From an uncultured Flavobacterium sp. (lineage in GTDB: Bacteria; Bacteroidota; Bacteroidia; Flavobacteriales; Flavobacteriaceae), in NCBI RefSeq assembly GCF_963422545.1, contig NZ_OY730251.1, forward strand, positions 62,001 through 126,000: 64,000 nt of DNA, read 5' to 3'. The notes beneath the pieces were generated by a model, which made no database searches, was not told the DNA's origin, and saw only the letters and a program-made list of their open reading frames with translations. Below are positions 1 to 8,526 of the stretch, piece after piece; position 1 is the first letter of the stretch; every line of letters starts with the position of its first letter. Both the position numbers and the translations under genes were made by a program.

Positions 1-1322
1 TAATCGTTGACGATCAGGAAGAAATTCTTTTTTCGGCAAAAATGATTCTCAAAAAGCATTTCGAGACTATTTTTACAACAAATAGTCCCCAAAAAATCAT
101 TTCACTTTTAAGCGAAAATGATATAAATGTGGTTTTATTAGACATGAATTATAGAATTGGTTTTGAAGATGGGCGAGAAGGAATTCATTGGCTAAAAGAA
201 ATTAAGACACTTTCGCCACAAACAATCGTGATTTTAATGACCGCTTTTGGTAAAATTGAAACCGCTGTTGAAGGAATAAAAATTGGTGCTTTTGATTATG
301 TTTTAAAACCCTGGCATAACGAAAAACTTCTCGAAACAATTGATAAGGCTGTCGCCGAAAGCAGAAAAAACATCAAAAAAGTAGTAGTTGAAAAAACAGA
401 AAAAAGATACTTTGTTGGAACTTCTCAGAAAATAAAACAAGCTTATTCTATTGCCGAAAAAGTAGCTAAAACCGATGCTAATGTTTTGATTCTGGGCGAA
501 AACGGAACTGGTAAATATGTTTTTGCAGAGTTTATTCATCAGAATTCAGAACGAAAAGATAAGCCTTTTGTACACGTTGATTTGGGATCTTTAAGTGATA
601 ATTTGTTCGAAAGCGAGCTTTTTGGATACGCAAAAGGCGCTTTTACAGATGCAAAAACAGATACCGCCGGAAGATTTGAAATGGCATCAAACGGAACCAT
701 TTTTCTGGATGAAATTGGGAATATTCCGCTTCATCTACAAGCTAAATTGTTACATGTTTTACAAACCAAAACAGTCACTCGTCTCGGCGAAAGCAAAGCC
801 AGACCGTTAAATGTTCGCATTATTGCAGCGACAAACAGTGATATAAAAGCTGAGGTAAAGAACAAAACATTTCGCGAAGATTTGCTTTATAGAATCAATA
901 CATTGGAAATTCATTTGCCATCCTTACGGGAACGAAAAGATGATATTGTGCCGATGGCGCACTTTCTTTTAGATCAAATTGCTGATAAATACAATCAGGA
1001 AAATTTGAGATTTGAAGATAATGCAGCGCCATATTTAGAAAAATATCCCTGGAAAGGAAATGTACGTGAGATGGAAAATAAGATTGAACGAGCTTTAATT
1101 TTAGCCGATAATAATACAATTTCTGTACACGATTTAGACATTTTAAACTTTGAAGATTTTCAGGAAAATGATGAAAATCCATTATCTGAAATGGAACGAA
1201 ATGTTATTGAAAAAGCCTTGTTTAAACACAACGGAAACATTAGCAAAACGGCTGAAGAATTAGGTTTATCAAGAGCTGCATTATACAGAAGGATTGAAAA
1301 ATACGATTTAAAAAATACTTAA
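1..1322 (+). CDS. Sigma-54-dependent response regulator, NtrC family (5' end outside window)
   Basis: The reading frame is already open at base 3 with I-V-D-D, the acidic pair that opens a receiver domain, so the true start lies upstream. Visible order: receiver domain with phospho-acceptor Asp in VVLLDMN (codon 141-143) and the conserved Lys in VLKPW; AAA+ domain with Walker A GENGTGK and Walker B GTIFLDEIGN; C-terminal Fis-type helix-turn-helix NISKTAEELGLSRAALYRR. The sigma-54 contact loop reads GAFTDA rather than the textbook GAFTGA. It should activate a sigma-54 promoter after phosphorylation by the histidine kinase encoded 201 bp downstream. Targets are unknown. Confidence 0.93.
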   Translation, partial: IVDDQEEILFSAKMILKKHFETIFTTNSPQKIISLLSENDINVVLLDMNYRIGFEDGREGIHWLKEIKTLSPQTIVILMTAFGKIETAVEGIKIGAFDYVLKPWHNEKLLETIDKAVAESRKNIKKVVVEKTEKRYFVGTSQKIKQAYSIAEKVAKTDANVLILGENGTGKYVFAEFIHQNSERKDKPFVHVDLGSLSDNLFESELFGYAKGAFTDAKTDTAGRFEMASNGTIFLDEIGNIPLHLQAKLLHVLQTKTVTRLGESKARPLNVRIIAATNSDIKAEVKNKTFREDLLYRINTLEIHLPSLRERKDDIVPMAHFLLDQIADKYNQENLRFEDNAAPYLEKYPWKGNVREMENKIERALILADNNTISVHDLDILNFEDFQENDENPLSEMERNVIEKALFKHNGNISKTAEELGLSRAALYRRIEKYDLKNT

Positions 1323-1523
1323 GCGCAAGTTTATTGGCATAGCTTTGTGATCTTTGGGCTAGATATTAGCCTTAAATTAGAAATCAAACTTTGCGAAAAA
1401 CCTTTGTATACTTTGCGGTTAAATTTTCAGCCGCATATTCTAATAAAGGAGCATCGTTAAAATGAAATTTTAAAAAAAAACCTTTTTAAATCCTTTAATC
1501 TGAGGCAATAAAAAAATAAAATA

Positions 1524-2849
1524 ATGAAAAACTGGAAGTTTTATAATGCATTGTTTGTGAGAGTATTGTTTGTAATGATGCTCTTTTTCTTTTGCGTCTT
1601 TTTGATTTATAAAATGTTTTATTACAATGCCTTTCTGGTTGGTTTTTTTGTCATTGTAATGTTGTCTGAAATGTATTTTTTTGTCAAAAACAGATTGTTG
1701 TTTTATGACAGAACATTACTTTCTATGTTAAAAAATGATTTTACAACTAATTTTCCCGAAGCCAATAAAAGAGATAGTTTCAAAAGTTTATATCTTTTAT
1801 ACGATGCCTTAAAAGTACAGCAACAAGAACAAACCTCGAAAGAACTTGTTTATCAATCTATTTTAAACAGTATCGATACAGCTGCATTAATCTTAGAAAA
1901 AGAAAGTGAAGAATGGAATATTTTTTTGATGAATGACTGTTTTTCAAACTTGTTTAAAGTGCCAAAAGTAAGTCATTGGAAATACCTTAAAAATTATTTG
2001 CCTTCACTTTGTGCTGAAATTGAAAATGTAGGTTTTACAGATTTAAAATCGGCGATTTCGATTAAAATAGAAGAACAGGATTTACAGACTTTTGTGTTGC
2101 AAACGTCACATGCGAAAACATATAACAAAGAATATTTTATAGTTTTATTGGATAGCATTCAGCGTGTAATCGAGAAAAAAGAGAAAGAAGCCTGGATTAA
2201 TCTGATGAAAATTATTTCGCATGAATTAATGAATTCCCTAACTCCAATTCGCGCGCTTTCGCAGAATTTGCTGCACATCGTCGATCAGGAAAAACTAGAA
2301 GACGACGACTTTGATGATATCAAAAGCAGTATTTCGACCATTATTAATCGAAGCGATCATTTGCAGGTTTTTGTAGAGAATTACCGTAAACTCGCAATGC
2401 TGCCAACGCCAGCCAAACAGATGACGCCAATTAATTCTTTATTCGAAGATTGTCTCCGAATTATGAGTCCGATTTTGAAAGCAGAAAATATCGAATTGAT
2501 AAATGATATTCACAGCTCACGTTCGATTTTAATTGATAAAAATCAGATGGAGCAAGTGATTATTAATTTAATTACAAACAGTATTTATGCCTTGAAAGAG
2601 AAAAATGAAAAGAAAATGTATGTGTCGAGTTACACAGAAAACAATCGTTTTTTCATTACAATTTCTGATAACGGAAAAGGAATCGATCCTGAAATTCAGG
2701 ACAAAGTATTTCTTCCATTTTTTACCACTCGAAAAGATGGAGCCGGAATTGGATTAACGCTTTCTAAAAATATTATCGAAGCACACGGCGGTTATTTAAG
2801 TTACCAAACCGATGAGGATAAAACGAGTTTTGTTATTTGCCTGATTTAA
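1524..2849 (+). CDS. Membrane sensor histidine kinase
   Basis: The 441-residue protein has two hydrophobic segments (about residues 10-33 and 36-54) with almost no periplasmic loop between them, so it probably senses within the membrane or cytoplasm. A PAS-like linker follows. The phospho-acceptor His233 sits in ISHELMNSLTP. N box QVIINLITNSIYAL, G1 ISDNGKGIDPE, F box PFFTT and G2 GAGIGLTLSKNI are all present, so the catalytic domain looks intact. It follows the response regulator on the same strand and is its likely partner. The signal cannot be read from the sequence. Confidence 0.92.
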   Translation: MKNWKFYNALFVRVLFVMMLFFFCVFLIYKMFYYNAFLVGFFVIVMLSEMYFFVKNRLLFYDRTLLSMLKNDFTTNFPEANKRDSFKSLYLLYDALKVQQQEQTSKELVYQSILNSIDTAALILEKESEEWNIFLMNDCFSNLFKVPKVSHWKYLKNYLPSLCAEIENVGFTDLKSAISIKIEEQDLQTFVLQTSHAKTYNKEYFIVLLDSIQRVIEKKEKEAWINLMKIISHELMNSLTPIRALSQNLLHIVDQEKLEDDDFDDIKSSISTIINRSDHLQVFVENYRKLAMLPTPAKQMTPINSLFEDCLRIMSPILKAENIELINDIHSSRSILIDKNQMEQVIINLITNSIYALKEKNEKKMYVSSYTENNRFFITISDNGKGIDPEIQDKVFLPFFTTRKDGAGIGLTLSKNIIEAHGGYLSYQTDEDKTSFVICLI

Positions 2850-2861
2850 AAAAAAATGAAT

Positions 2862-3011
2862 CATATAAGTTATATAAGTTCATTTTAGTTTGGACTTAAA
2901 GCAGTTTCAGAATCTTTGTCAAAGTTTAAAACTTTGATAAAGATTGCGCATTGCAGATTTTCAAACATGAGGATAAGCGTCACGATTAAATGAACTTATA
3001 TAACTTATATG
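2862..3011. repeat. Nested inverted repeat between histidine kinase and ATL gene
   Basis: A perfect 24-nt arm (2862-2885) is repeated in inverse orientation at 2988-3011. Between the arms a second inverted repeat (2911-2945, AATCTTTGTCAAAGTTT against a 16/17 complement) forms an inner hairpin. The right arm supplies the last codons and the stop of the ATL gene. Part of the arm (ATATAAGTTCATTT) recurs near 30720 and, inverted, near 49620, so this is a dispersed family. It may serve both convergent genes as a terminator. Confidence 0.75.
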
Positions 3012-3334
3012 GTGGAAATTTCAGGTTGCCAAAAGTGTTTCTCGAAATCTATAATTTGATTGTTTTCAACCACAATACCTTCGCTTTCCAGAAGTTGCTG
3101 CATTAAATTAGTTCCGTCAAAATGATGTTTTCCCGTCAAAAGTCCTTTTCTGTTTACAACGCGATGCGCTGGAACATCATCCATATTATGACAAGCATTC
3201 ATTGCCCAGCCAACCATTCGGGCAGAACGTGCAGTTCCTAAAGCTTTTGCAATAGCGCCATAAGAAGTTACTTTTCCGTGCGGAATTTGTCTGGCGATTG
3301 CATAAACCTTTTCAAAAAAATTATCTTCAGCCAT
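3005..3334 (-). CDS. Alkyltransferase-like protein (ATL), MGMT family without the active-site cysteine
   Basis: The 109-residue protein matches the DNA-binding domain of O6-alkylguanine-DNA alkyltransferase: IPHGKVTSYGAIAKALG and ARMVGWAMNACHN. At the position of the alkyl-acceptor motif PCHRV it reads PAHRVVNR, so the reactive Cys is Ala. ATL proteins bind alkylated guanine without repairing it and hand it to nucleotide excision repair. Family knowledge therefore predicts damage recognition, not catalysis. I chose the ATG at 3334. An upstream in-frame ATG at 3379 would add residues encoded by a palindromic repeat (CCCGATAGCTCTATCGGG). Confidence 0.88.
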   Translation of the reverse strand: MAEDNFFEKVYAIARQIPHGKVTSYGAIAKALGTARSARMVGWAMNACHNMDDVPAHRVVNRKGLLTGKHHFDGTNLMQQLLESEGIVVENNQIIDFEKHFWQPEISTI

Positions 3335-3344
3335 AAGTTGATTT

Positions 3345-3535
3345 TTTTTGCCACTCCCGATAGCTCTATCGGGATTCACAGATTAAAATGATTTTACTGT
3401 ATTGTGTGAAAAGAATTTCATGCAGAATTTAGTTAATCATTAAAATAAAAATCTTTTTTATCTGCTAAATCTGCAGAATCTGCGTGAAACCAATTTTAAA
3501 GAATCATTTTAATCTGTGAAATCTGTGGCGTATAT
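3345..3535. repeat. Dispersed CACAGATTAAAATGATT-type inverted repeat
   Basis: Arms at about 3374-3393 and 3502-3520 are complementary (19 nt). The loop contains further phrases (ATCTGCTAAATCTGC, CTGCGTGAAAC) that recur at 7255-7610, 25410-25525, 29940 and 60120-60180. The element lies between two minus-strand genes. No open reading frame of note occurs here. Confidence 0.7.
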
Positions 3536-3538
3536 TTT

Positions 3539-4174
3539 TTATCCGAAATAGTAACTCAAAATATTAAAAAGTGTCGCTACAGCAATCATTCCTGTAATGC
3601 TTCCTATAATAGTATTCATGTTTCGCATTAGATAATCAGTTTTCTTTTCTATTCTTCCAAAGAAACCAATATAACTGTATAAAGCAGCAAATGAGCCTAA
3701 AACAGATCCGAATACAAAAGTAAAAATAATGTTGTTTTCGAATGCAAAAAGATGATAAGAAGCCAAAGTAACGCTAACCACAACGTAATACGGAATCGGG
3801 AAAAAGTTCAAACCCGAAAGCAGCATTCCTAAAAAGAAACGACTTTTTTTGCTGCTCTTTTTAATCTTCGATTTTTTGGCTTTTGGTTCTTTGGCAATAA
3901 ACAAAAAGTAAATTGTTAAGATCGAAAATATTACAAACCCAACTTCACGTAAAAGCGTTACAACATCCGGACGATTGTCAATTACCTGTGCAAATAAAAC
4001 AGCTAAGGAAACCTGAAAAAAGATCACTAAAATTGCTCCGGCAACAAACCATAAGGCATTCTTTCTACCCTCTTTCAAATTTACTTTGGCTGCGGTCATG
4101 TTGATTAATCCTGGTGGAATAATCCCAATGAAAGCGGCAAGAAAACCTGAAAGTAATGGGGTAAGTAATGCCAT
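3539..4174 (-). CDS. LysE-family transporter
   Basis: A 211-residue hydrophobic protein with about six membrane segments. The N-terminal segment carries the PPG motif (GIIPPGLINMTAAKVNLKEG) followed by a conserved basic loop, as in LysE/RhtB amino-acid exporters. A Lys/Ser-rich cytoplasmic loop (about residues 96-111) separates the two halves. Family knowledge suggests export of an amino acid or small metabolite; the substrate cannot be told. It ends 42 bp upstream of the trmB stop side and shares its direction with its neighbours. Confidence 0.8.
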   Translation of the reverse strand: MALLTPLLSGFLAAFIGIIPPGLINMTAAKVNLKEGRKNALWFVAGAILVIFFQVSLAVLFAQVIDNRPDVVTLLREVGFVIFSILTIYFLFIAKEPKAKKSKIKKSSKKSRFFLGMLLSGLNFFPIPYYVVVSVTLASYHLFAFENNIIFTFVFGSVLGSFAALYSYIGFFGRIEKKTDYLMRNMNTIIGSITGMIAVATLFNILSYYFG

Positions 4175-4216
4175 TCAGTTATTTAATGGGTTTAGAAATA
4201 TGTTTTTAAAATTAAA

Positions 4217-4894
4217 TTAATCCTTAATTTTAAAGCGAATATACGTAATTGCCTTGTTAATTTCTAAATATTGTTTCTCGTAAAAAGTCTGAAAAGCAGT
4301 AACTTCTTCCGGACTTCCTTCATTTGTATATACGTTGTGGTTTGCATATAAAACTTCGTGTCCTTCACCATGAAGCAATCCTAAAGTATAACCGTGCATA
4401 AATTCACTATCGGTTTTAAGGTTTACGACACCATCTTTTTTAAGAATTCTTTTGTACAATTTCAAGAATTCAGAATTGGTCATTCTGTGTTTCGTTCTTT
4501 TGTATTTGATTTGCGGATCCGGAAAAGTAATCCAGATTTCATCTACTTCATTTTCGGCAAAAATATGGTTGATTAATTCGATTTGAGTTCGAACAAAAGC
4601 AACATTGTGCAGACCATTTTCTACAGCAGTTTTAGCACCTCTCCAGAAACGAGCTCCTTTAATATCTATTCCGATAAAATTTTTGTTTGGATATCTTTCT
4701 GCTAGTCCAACAGAATATTCACCTTTTCCACATCCTAATTCTAAAACTAATGGATTATCATTTTTAAAGAAATCAGAGTTCCATTTTCCTTTTAAAGGCA
4801 TTAAATCGCCTACAACTTCTTCTCTGGTTGGTTGAAAAACGTTTTGAAATGTTTCGTTTTCTCTGAATCTTTTTAGTTTATTTTTACTTCCCAC
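4217..4894 (-). CDS. trmB: tRNA (guanine-N7)-methyltransferase TrmB
   Basis: SAM-binding motif LVLELGCGKGEYSVGLA, then NFIGIDIKGARFWRG, ITFPDPQIKYKRTKHRMTN and the C-terminal TNEGSPEEVTAFQTFYE are the signature of TrmB, which makes m7G46 in the tRNA variable loop. I chose the GTG at 4894 because the next residues, VGSKNKLKRFRENETF, are the usual start of flavobacterial TrmB and give 225 residues. The upstream in-frame ATG at 4972 would add 26 residues and its codon abuts a palindromic repeat. All catalytic motifs look intact. Confidence 0.93.
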   Translation of the reverse strand: MGSKNKLKRFRENETFQNVFQPTREEVVGDLMPLKGKWNSDFFKNDNPLVLELGCGKGEYSVGLAERYPNKNFIGIDIKGARFWRGAKTAVENGLHNVAFVRTQIELINHIFAENEVDEIWITFPDPQIKYKRTKHRMTNSEFLKLYKRILKKDGVVNLKTDSEFMHGYTLGLLHGEGHEVLYANHNVYTNEGSPEEVTAFQTFYEKQYLEINKAITYIRFKIKD

Positions 4895-4967
4895 TTTTAC
4901 AAAAATTTTCAGCAAAATTAAGGAATATAAACGAATGAAAATAGCGCAATTACGTTTAAAGTTTTTT

Positions 4968-5051
4968 GCCACGAATTACACAAATTTTCACGAATTAATT
5001 TAAGCGGAATTGTCGAAAAAAAAATTAGTGAAAATTTGTGTAATTCGTGGC
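4968..5051. repeat. Long near-perfect inverted repeat between amt and trmB
   Basis: Left arm 4968-4997 and right arm 5022-5051 are complementary over about 29 of 30 bases, beginning GCCACGAATTACACAAATTT. A 24-bp AT-rich loop separates them and T-runs flank both arms. Shorter versions of the same GCCACGAATT...AATTCGTGGC arms occur near 19940, 20110, 60085 and 60943. Placed directly behind the amt stop codon, it could end or attenuate transcription toward trmB. Confidence 0.85.
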
Positions 5052-5065
5052 GAAAAAAAATATTT

Positions 5066-6448
5066 TTACCCGTAATGCGGTTCTGTAATAGGTTTTAATT
5101 TTGGATCAAGCGTTTCATCATGTTGTGATAAATCCAGTCCGATATGTTCGTTTTCTTCAGAAACTCGTAACGGAATAATAAAGTTGGTTACTTTGAATAA
5201 GAAATAAGCTCCAAAGAAAGTAAAGATCGAAACCAGAACCAACGCCATCATGTGGTGAGCAAAGACATTCCATCCGCCGTGAAGCAAACTTGCATCTTCA
5301 CCATGAGCGAAAATAGCCGTTAGAATCATTCCCATAATTCCGCCAACACCGTGACAGGCAAAAACATCTAAAGTATCATCAAATCTTTTTGAAAAACGAC
5401 AATTTACAACAGAGTTTGAAACCAAAGCTGTAATGAATCCGAAGAACATACTTTCAGGAACCGATACATATCCTGCAGCCGGCGTTATGGCAACCAGACC
5501 AACAACAGCTCCAATACAAGCCCCAAGAGCCGAAACTTTTCTTCCATTCATTCGATCAAAGAAAACCCAGGTTAACATAGCTGCAGCCGATGATGTTGTA
5601 GTCGTTGCAAAAGCCATCGCGGCAGTTCCATTCGCGGCAAGCGCAGATCCGGCGTTGAATCCAAACCATCCAAACCATAACATTCCGGTTCCTAATAATA
5701 CAAACGGAATATTGGTTGGTATATGTTGACTGTTTTTTCTTTTTCCTAAAACCAAAACTCCTGCCAGAGCAGCAAAACCAGAACTCATGTGTACTACAGT
5801 TCCTCCTGCGAAATCTTTTACACCAAAATAGGTTCCTAAAATTCCTGTAGGATACCAAACCGAATGGCACAAAGGCGCATAAATAAAAATGGTAAACAAG
5901 CTGATAAATAGCAAATACGATATAAAACGAACACGCTCTGCAAACGAACCTGTAATAATTGCCGGAGCAATAATGGCAAATTTCATTTGGAACAAAGCAA
6001 ACAACATAAACGGAATCGTACTTGCTAATTGTTTGTGTGGTAAAACACCAACATAATCCATAAAGGCAAAAGTGGTTGGATTGCCAAAGAAACTATAAAA
6101 GTGATCTCCGGAACCAAATCCTACAGGATCTCCAAAAGCTAAGCTAAAACCAACTACAACCCATAAAAGTGTTACAACGCCCAAACAAATGAAACTTTGC
6201 AACATGGTCGAAATCACGTTTTTTCTACCCACCATTCCGCCATAAAAAAAAGATAATCCCGGTGTCATGATTAAAACCAGGCAACATGAAGTTAACATCC
6301 AGGCAACATCGGCAGGTACAATATGGTCTGTAGTACCAAATTCAGATAACACATAACTATTTTGAGTAATAGTTGGCCAAAATGCGCCCGTAATACAAAC
6401 AATACTTATAATAATAAAGGAAATGATCCAGCGTCTTTCTATTTTCAT
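5066..6448 (-). CDS. amt: Ammonium transporter
   Basis: 460 residues with about eleven or twelve membrane segments. FYGGMVGRKNVIST, FAIIAPAIITGSFAERVRF, GTVVHMSSGFAAL and DVFACHGVGGIMG are Amt signatures. The twin pore histidines are His220 and His366. It should carry ammonium across the inner membrane. The extra N-terminal hydrophobic stretch (residues 8-25) may be a signal sequence, as in E. coli AmtB. No glnK/PII gene lies beside it in this window, which is unlike many amt loci. Confidence 0.95.
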   Translation of the reverse strand: MKIERRWIISFIIISIVCITGAFWPTITQNSYVLSEFGTTDHIVPADVAWMLTSCCLVLIMTPGLSFFYGGMVGRKNVISTMLQSFICLGVVTLLWVVVGFSLAFGDPVGFGSGDHFYSFFGNPTTFAFMDYVGVLPHKQLASTIPFMLFALFQMKFAIIAPAIITGSFAERVRFISYLLFISLFTIFIYAPLCHSVWYPTGILGTYFGVKDFAGGTVVHMSSGFAALAGVLVLGKRKNSQHIPTNIPFVLLGTGMLWFGWFGFNAGSALAANGTAAMAFATTTTSSAAAMLTWVFFDRMNGRKVSALGACIGAVVGLVAITPAAGYVSVPESMFFGFITALVSNSVVNCRFSKRFDDTLDVFACHGVGGIMGMILTAIFAHGEDASLLHGGWNVFAHHMMALVLVSIFTFFGAYFLFKVTNFIIPLRVSEENEHIGLDLSQHDETLDPKLKPITEPHYG

Positions 6449-6710
6449 TTTTCAAATACTTTATTTAACCCTATTTTTTTTAGGGTCAAAGTTAAAAAAA
6501 AATAAAGATTTTGGATTTAAGGGCTATTAAAATAGAGGTATGGCTTTTATTTTAGTTAATTTTGTAAAATTCGAACCGTTTTTTTGAGACTATCTTATTT
6601 TGAACTTCCAAATTATGGGTAATATTGCCAATTATATTATAATTAAATTGATATCTTATCTTGTAAAGAGCTAGAAAAGTTAGGATTATAAAAAGAAAGC
6701 TTAAAAATGT

Positions 6711-7202
6711 TTATTTTTTCTTTAGCTTCTCAATCAAAACATCTTCGATTGGTGTTTTCACTTTAATCACGGCATTAACATCATCATTCGGAATTGTCAT
6801 GGATAAAACATAATGTTGAATTTTCCATTCTTTTCCCACTTTTGTCAAAACACCGGAACCGCGGCAAATTTTCATTTGAGTATTTAGTAATTCATCAAAC
6901 CACGCAATTTTTCCTGTTTTATCAAAAAAGATATGACGCTCAAGAGCCGTAAAATTCCAAGTAGTTCCTTTGTCGAAAAAAGGTTTAGCCCAAACACTAA
7001 AATCTTTTTTATTCCAGTTTTCAGTAGCATCAGTTCCAATGAAAATCGCATCGTCGGCCATTAAATTAAAATAAGCATCAAATTTTACATCAGCTGCAGC
7101 TTTATGCCAAGTATCGATAGTTTGACTGACTTTGTCTTTTTCAGAAGTTTGTGCATTTGCAAAAGAAGCAACGAAAAATAGAAGTAGAATTGATTTTTTC
7201 AT
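6711..7202 (-). CDS. Secreted SnoaL-like / nuclear-transport-factor-2-fold protein
   Basis: 163 residues with a cleavable signal peptide (MKKSILLLFFVASFANAQ). The mature part, TIDTWHKAAADVKFDAYFNLMADDAIFIGTDATENWNKKDF, has the layout of SnoaL/DUF4440-type ketosteroid-isomerase-fold proteins. Those small cone-shaped domains bind hydrophobic ligands or act as simple enzymes, and no activity can be assigned here. It stands alone: 262 bp without genes separate it from amt. Confidence 0.7.
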   Translation of the reverse strand: MKKSILLLFFVASFANAQTSEKDKVSQTIDTWHKAAADVKFDAYFNLMADDAIFIGTDATENWNKKDFSVWAKPFFDKGTTWNFTALERHIFFDKTGKIAWFDELLNTQMKICRGSGVLTKVGKEWKIQHYVLSMTIPNDDVNAVIKVKTPIEDVLIEKLKKK

Positions 7203-7730
7203 AATAGGTTTTGTTTGAGTTTAAAGGTAAGAATGATTTTTAGACGATAGAAGGTTTCACGCAGATTTTGCAGATTTAAGCTGATAAGGCGCAGATAAAA
7301 TTATTCATGGAATTAGGACGGATTAAAATCCATCCCTACAATATAAATCGAACCGAAGGTTCTTTACAAGAGTTCCAGAGGAACGGTCCATTTTGTAGCA
7401 ACGGATTTTAATCCGTTGAAAGAGAATGAAATTAATCACGCAAAGGCGCAGAGGCGCCAAGTTTTTATTTTAAGACCACAGATTATAAAGATTCAGATAG
7501 ATTTTGTTTCACCTATTCGCTGTCGCTCGGGTCTACAAATTTTAGCAGATTAAATTTATAAACCCTCTGCGTACATCTGCTTAAATCTTTTTAAAATCTG
7601 CGTGAAACAATAACTTTGCGATTCTGCGCCTTTGCGAGATTAAAACAACAAACCCAAACTTAAATTATCTTACATCACTTATAGGATAGAATATGATTTA
7701 GTATATTTGATAGCTTTAAAAATAGACATC
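7203..7730. repeat. Gene-free 528-bp stretch made of several dispersed repeats
   Basis: 7252-7300 and 7470-7610 hold CACGCAGATTTTGCAGATTTAAGC and AATCTGCGTGAAAC phrases of the same kind as 3345-3535. 7316-7418 is a separate palindromic element listed on its own. 7440-7460 and 7615-7640 hold the GCAAAGGCGCAGAGGCG / CTTTGCGAGATTAAA family. No coding region is visible. Confidence 0.7.
7316..7418. repeat. 103-bp dispersed palindromic element, copy 1
   Basis: It begins GGACGGATTAAAATCC and ends GGATTTTAATCCGTTG; the two ends are complementary, as are inner segments (GAACCGAAGGTTC, GTTCCAGAGGAAC). The reverse complement matches the element at 31242-31345 along its whole length, so this is one mobile or amplified unit present twice in the window. 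Confidence 0.85.
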
Positions 7731-8390
7731 ATGAATCCAAAAATATTTATCAGTTCTGTAATCGTTACCTCTTTACTTTTTGCTTCTTGCAAGAAAGAAC
7801 TGGAACCACAAGAAAGTACGCCAACTTCTGAATTAGTAAAATTAGGATTGGCAAAAGATACCACAAAAACAACTTCAGTAGTTCAAGCGCCTGCAATGAA
7901 TCCTAATACGGTAATGGGAGAAACAAAAGGACTAAATCCTGCACACGGACAACCTGGGCATCGTTGTGATATTGCAGTTGGAGCGCCATTAAATTCGGCA
8001 CCAGCACAACAAGGGCAAACTACGGTACAACCTACGCAAACCGTTCAGGTAAATCCAGGTCAGCAAAATGTGGTTACAACGACAACAGCTGCACCGGTAA
8101 AAGTAGCCAAAGGAATGAATCCGTCGCACGGTCAGCCAGGACACAGATGTGATATTCCCGTTGGAGTACCTTTAAATTCTCCGGTAGCCAAACCAGTTGC
8201 CGCTACTCCTGCACAAAGCGGAAGCACGTCGCAAAACTTTACCGTTACACCGCCACCTGCAAACAATGCTGTTCCGGCTTTATTAAGTACCGAAAAACCA
8301 GTTACAACAGCCGAAGGAATGAATCCGCCACACGGGCAAGCAGGGCATCGCTGTGATATTGCAGTTGGAGCACCATTGCCAAAATCATAA
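7731..8390 (+). CDS. Lipoprotein with three NPxHGQPGHRCDIxVGxPL repeats
   Basis: 219 residues. The ATG at 7731 gives a lipoprotein signal (MNPKIFISSV..LLFASC) with the lipid-anchored Cys in ASCKK. An upstream TTG at 7707 would push the signal inward. Three near-identical blocks, each G(L/M)NP.HGQ(P/A)GHRCDI.VG.PL, are joined by Gln/Thr/Pro/Val-rich, probably disordered linkers. Each block keeps two His, one Arg and one Cys, so metal or haem binding or a binding-peptide role is possible, but that is inference. I recognise the motif as recurrent in flavobacterial lipoproteins but know no function. Confidence 0.75.
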   Translation: MNPKIFISSVIVTSLLFASCKKELEPQESTPTSELVKLGLAKDTTKTTSVVQAPAMNPNTVMGETKGLNPAHGQPGHRCDIAVGAPLNSAPAQQGQTTVQPTQTVQVNPGQQNVVTTTTAAPVKVAKGMNPSHGQPGHRCDIPVGVPLNSPVAKPVAATPAQSGSTSQNFTVTPPPANNAVPALLSTEKPVTTAEGMNPPHGQAGHRCDIAVGAPLPKS

Positions 8391-8410
8391 AACAACGTCG
8401 ATAAAAATAA

Positions 8411-8526
8411 TCTGGGCGTGCCACCAATATAAAAAGGGGCTGACTTTGCAATCGCTTAGTCGCCCCTTTTTATATCGCTGTCGGGCTATCCGCGCTACTT
8501 TGGTAGCTTGCTTCTATCCCTCACGC
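8411..8526. repeat. Dispersed repeat with strong central hairpin (relative of the variable-core family)
   Basis: It starts CTGGGCGTGCC and ends CTTCTATCCCTCACGC, with CGGGCTATCCGCGCTAC inside. The core at 8427-8476 is a hairpin whose arms (ATATAAAAAGGGGC..GAC and GTCGCCCCTTTTTATAT) pair over about 17 bp; it would also act as a terminator for the lipoprotein gene. Similar phrases occur at 33757-33842. The rest of 8527-8690 holds CTTTGCG/TTGTGACC repeat phrases and no gene. Confidence 0.7.

Noticed and set aside
7203..7730. Possible insertion sequence remnant
   Set aside because: No transposase fragment in any frame; the repeats are short palindromic units.
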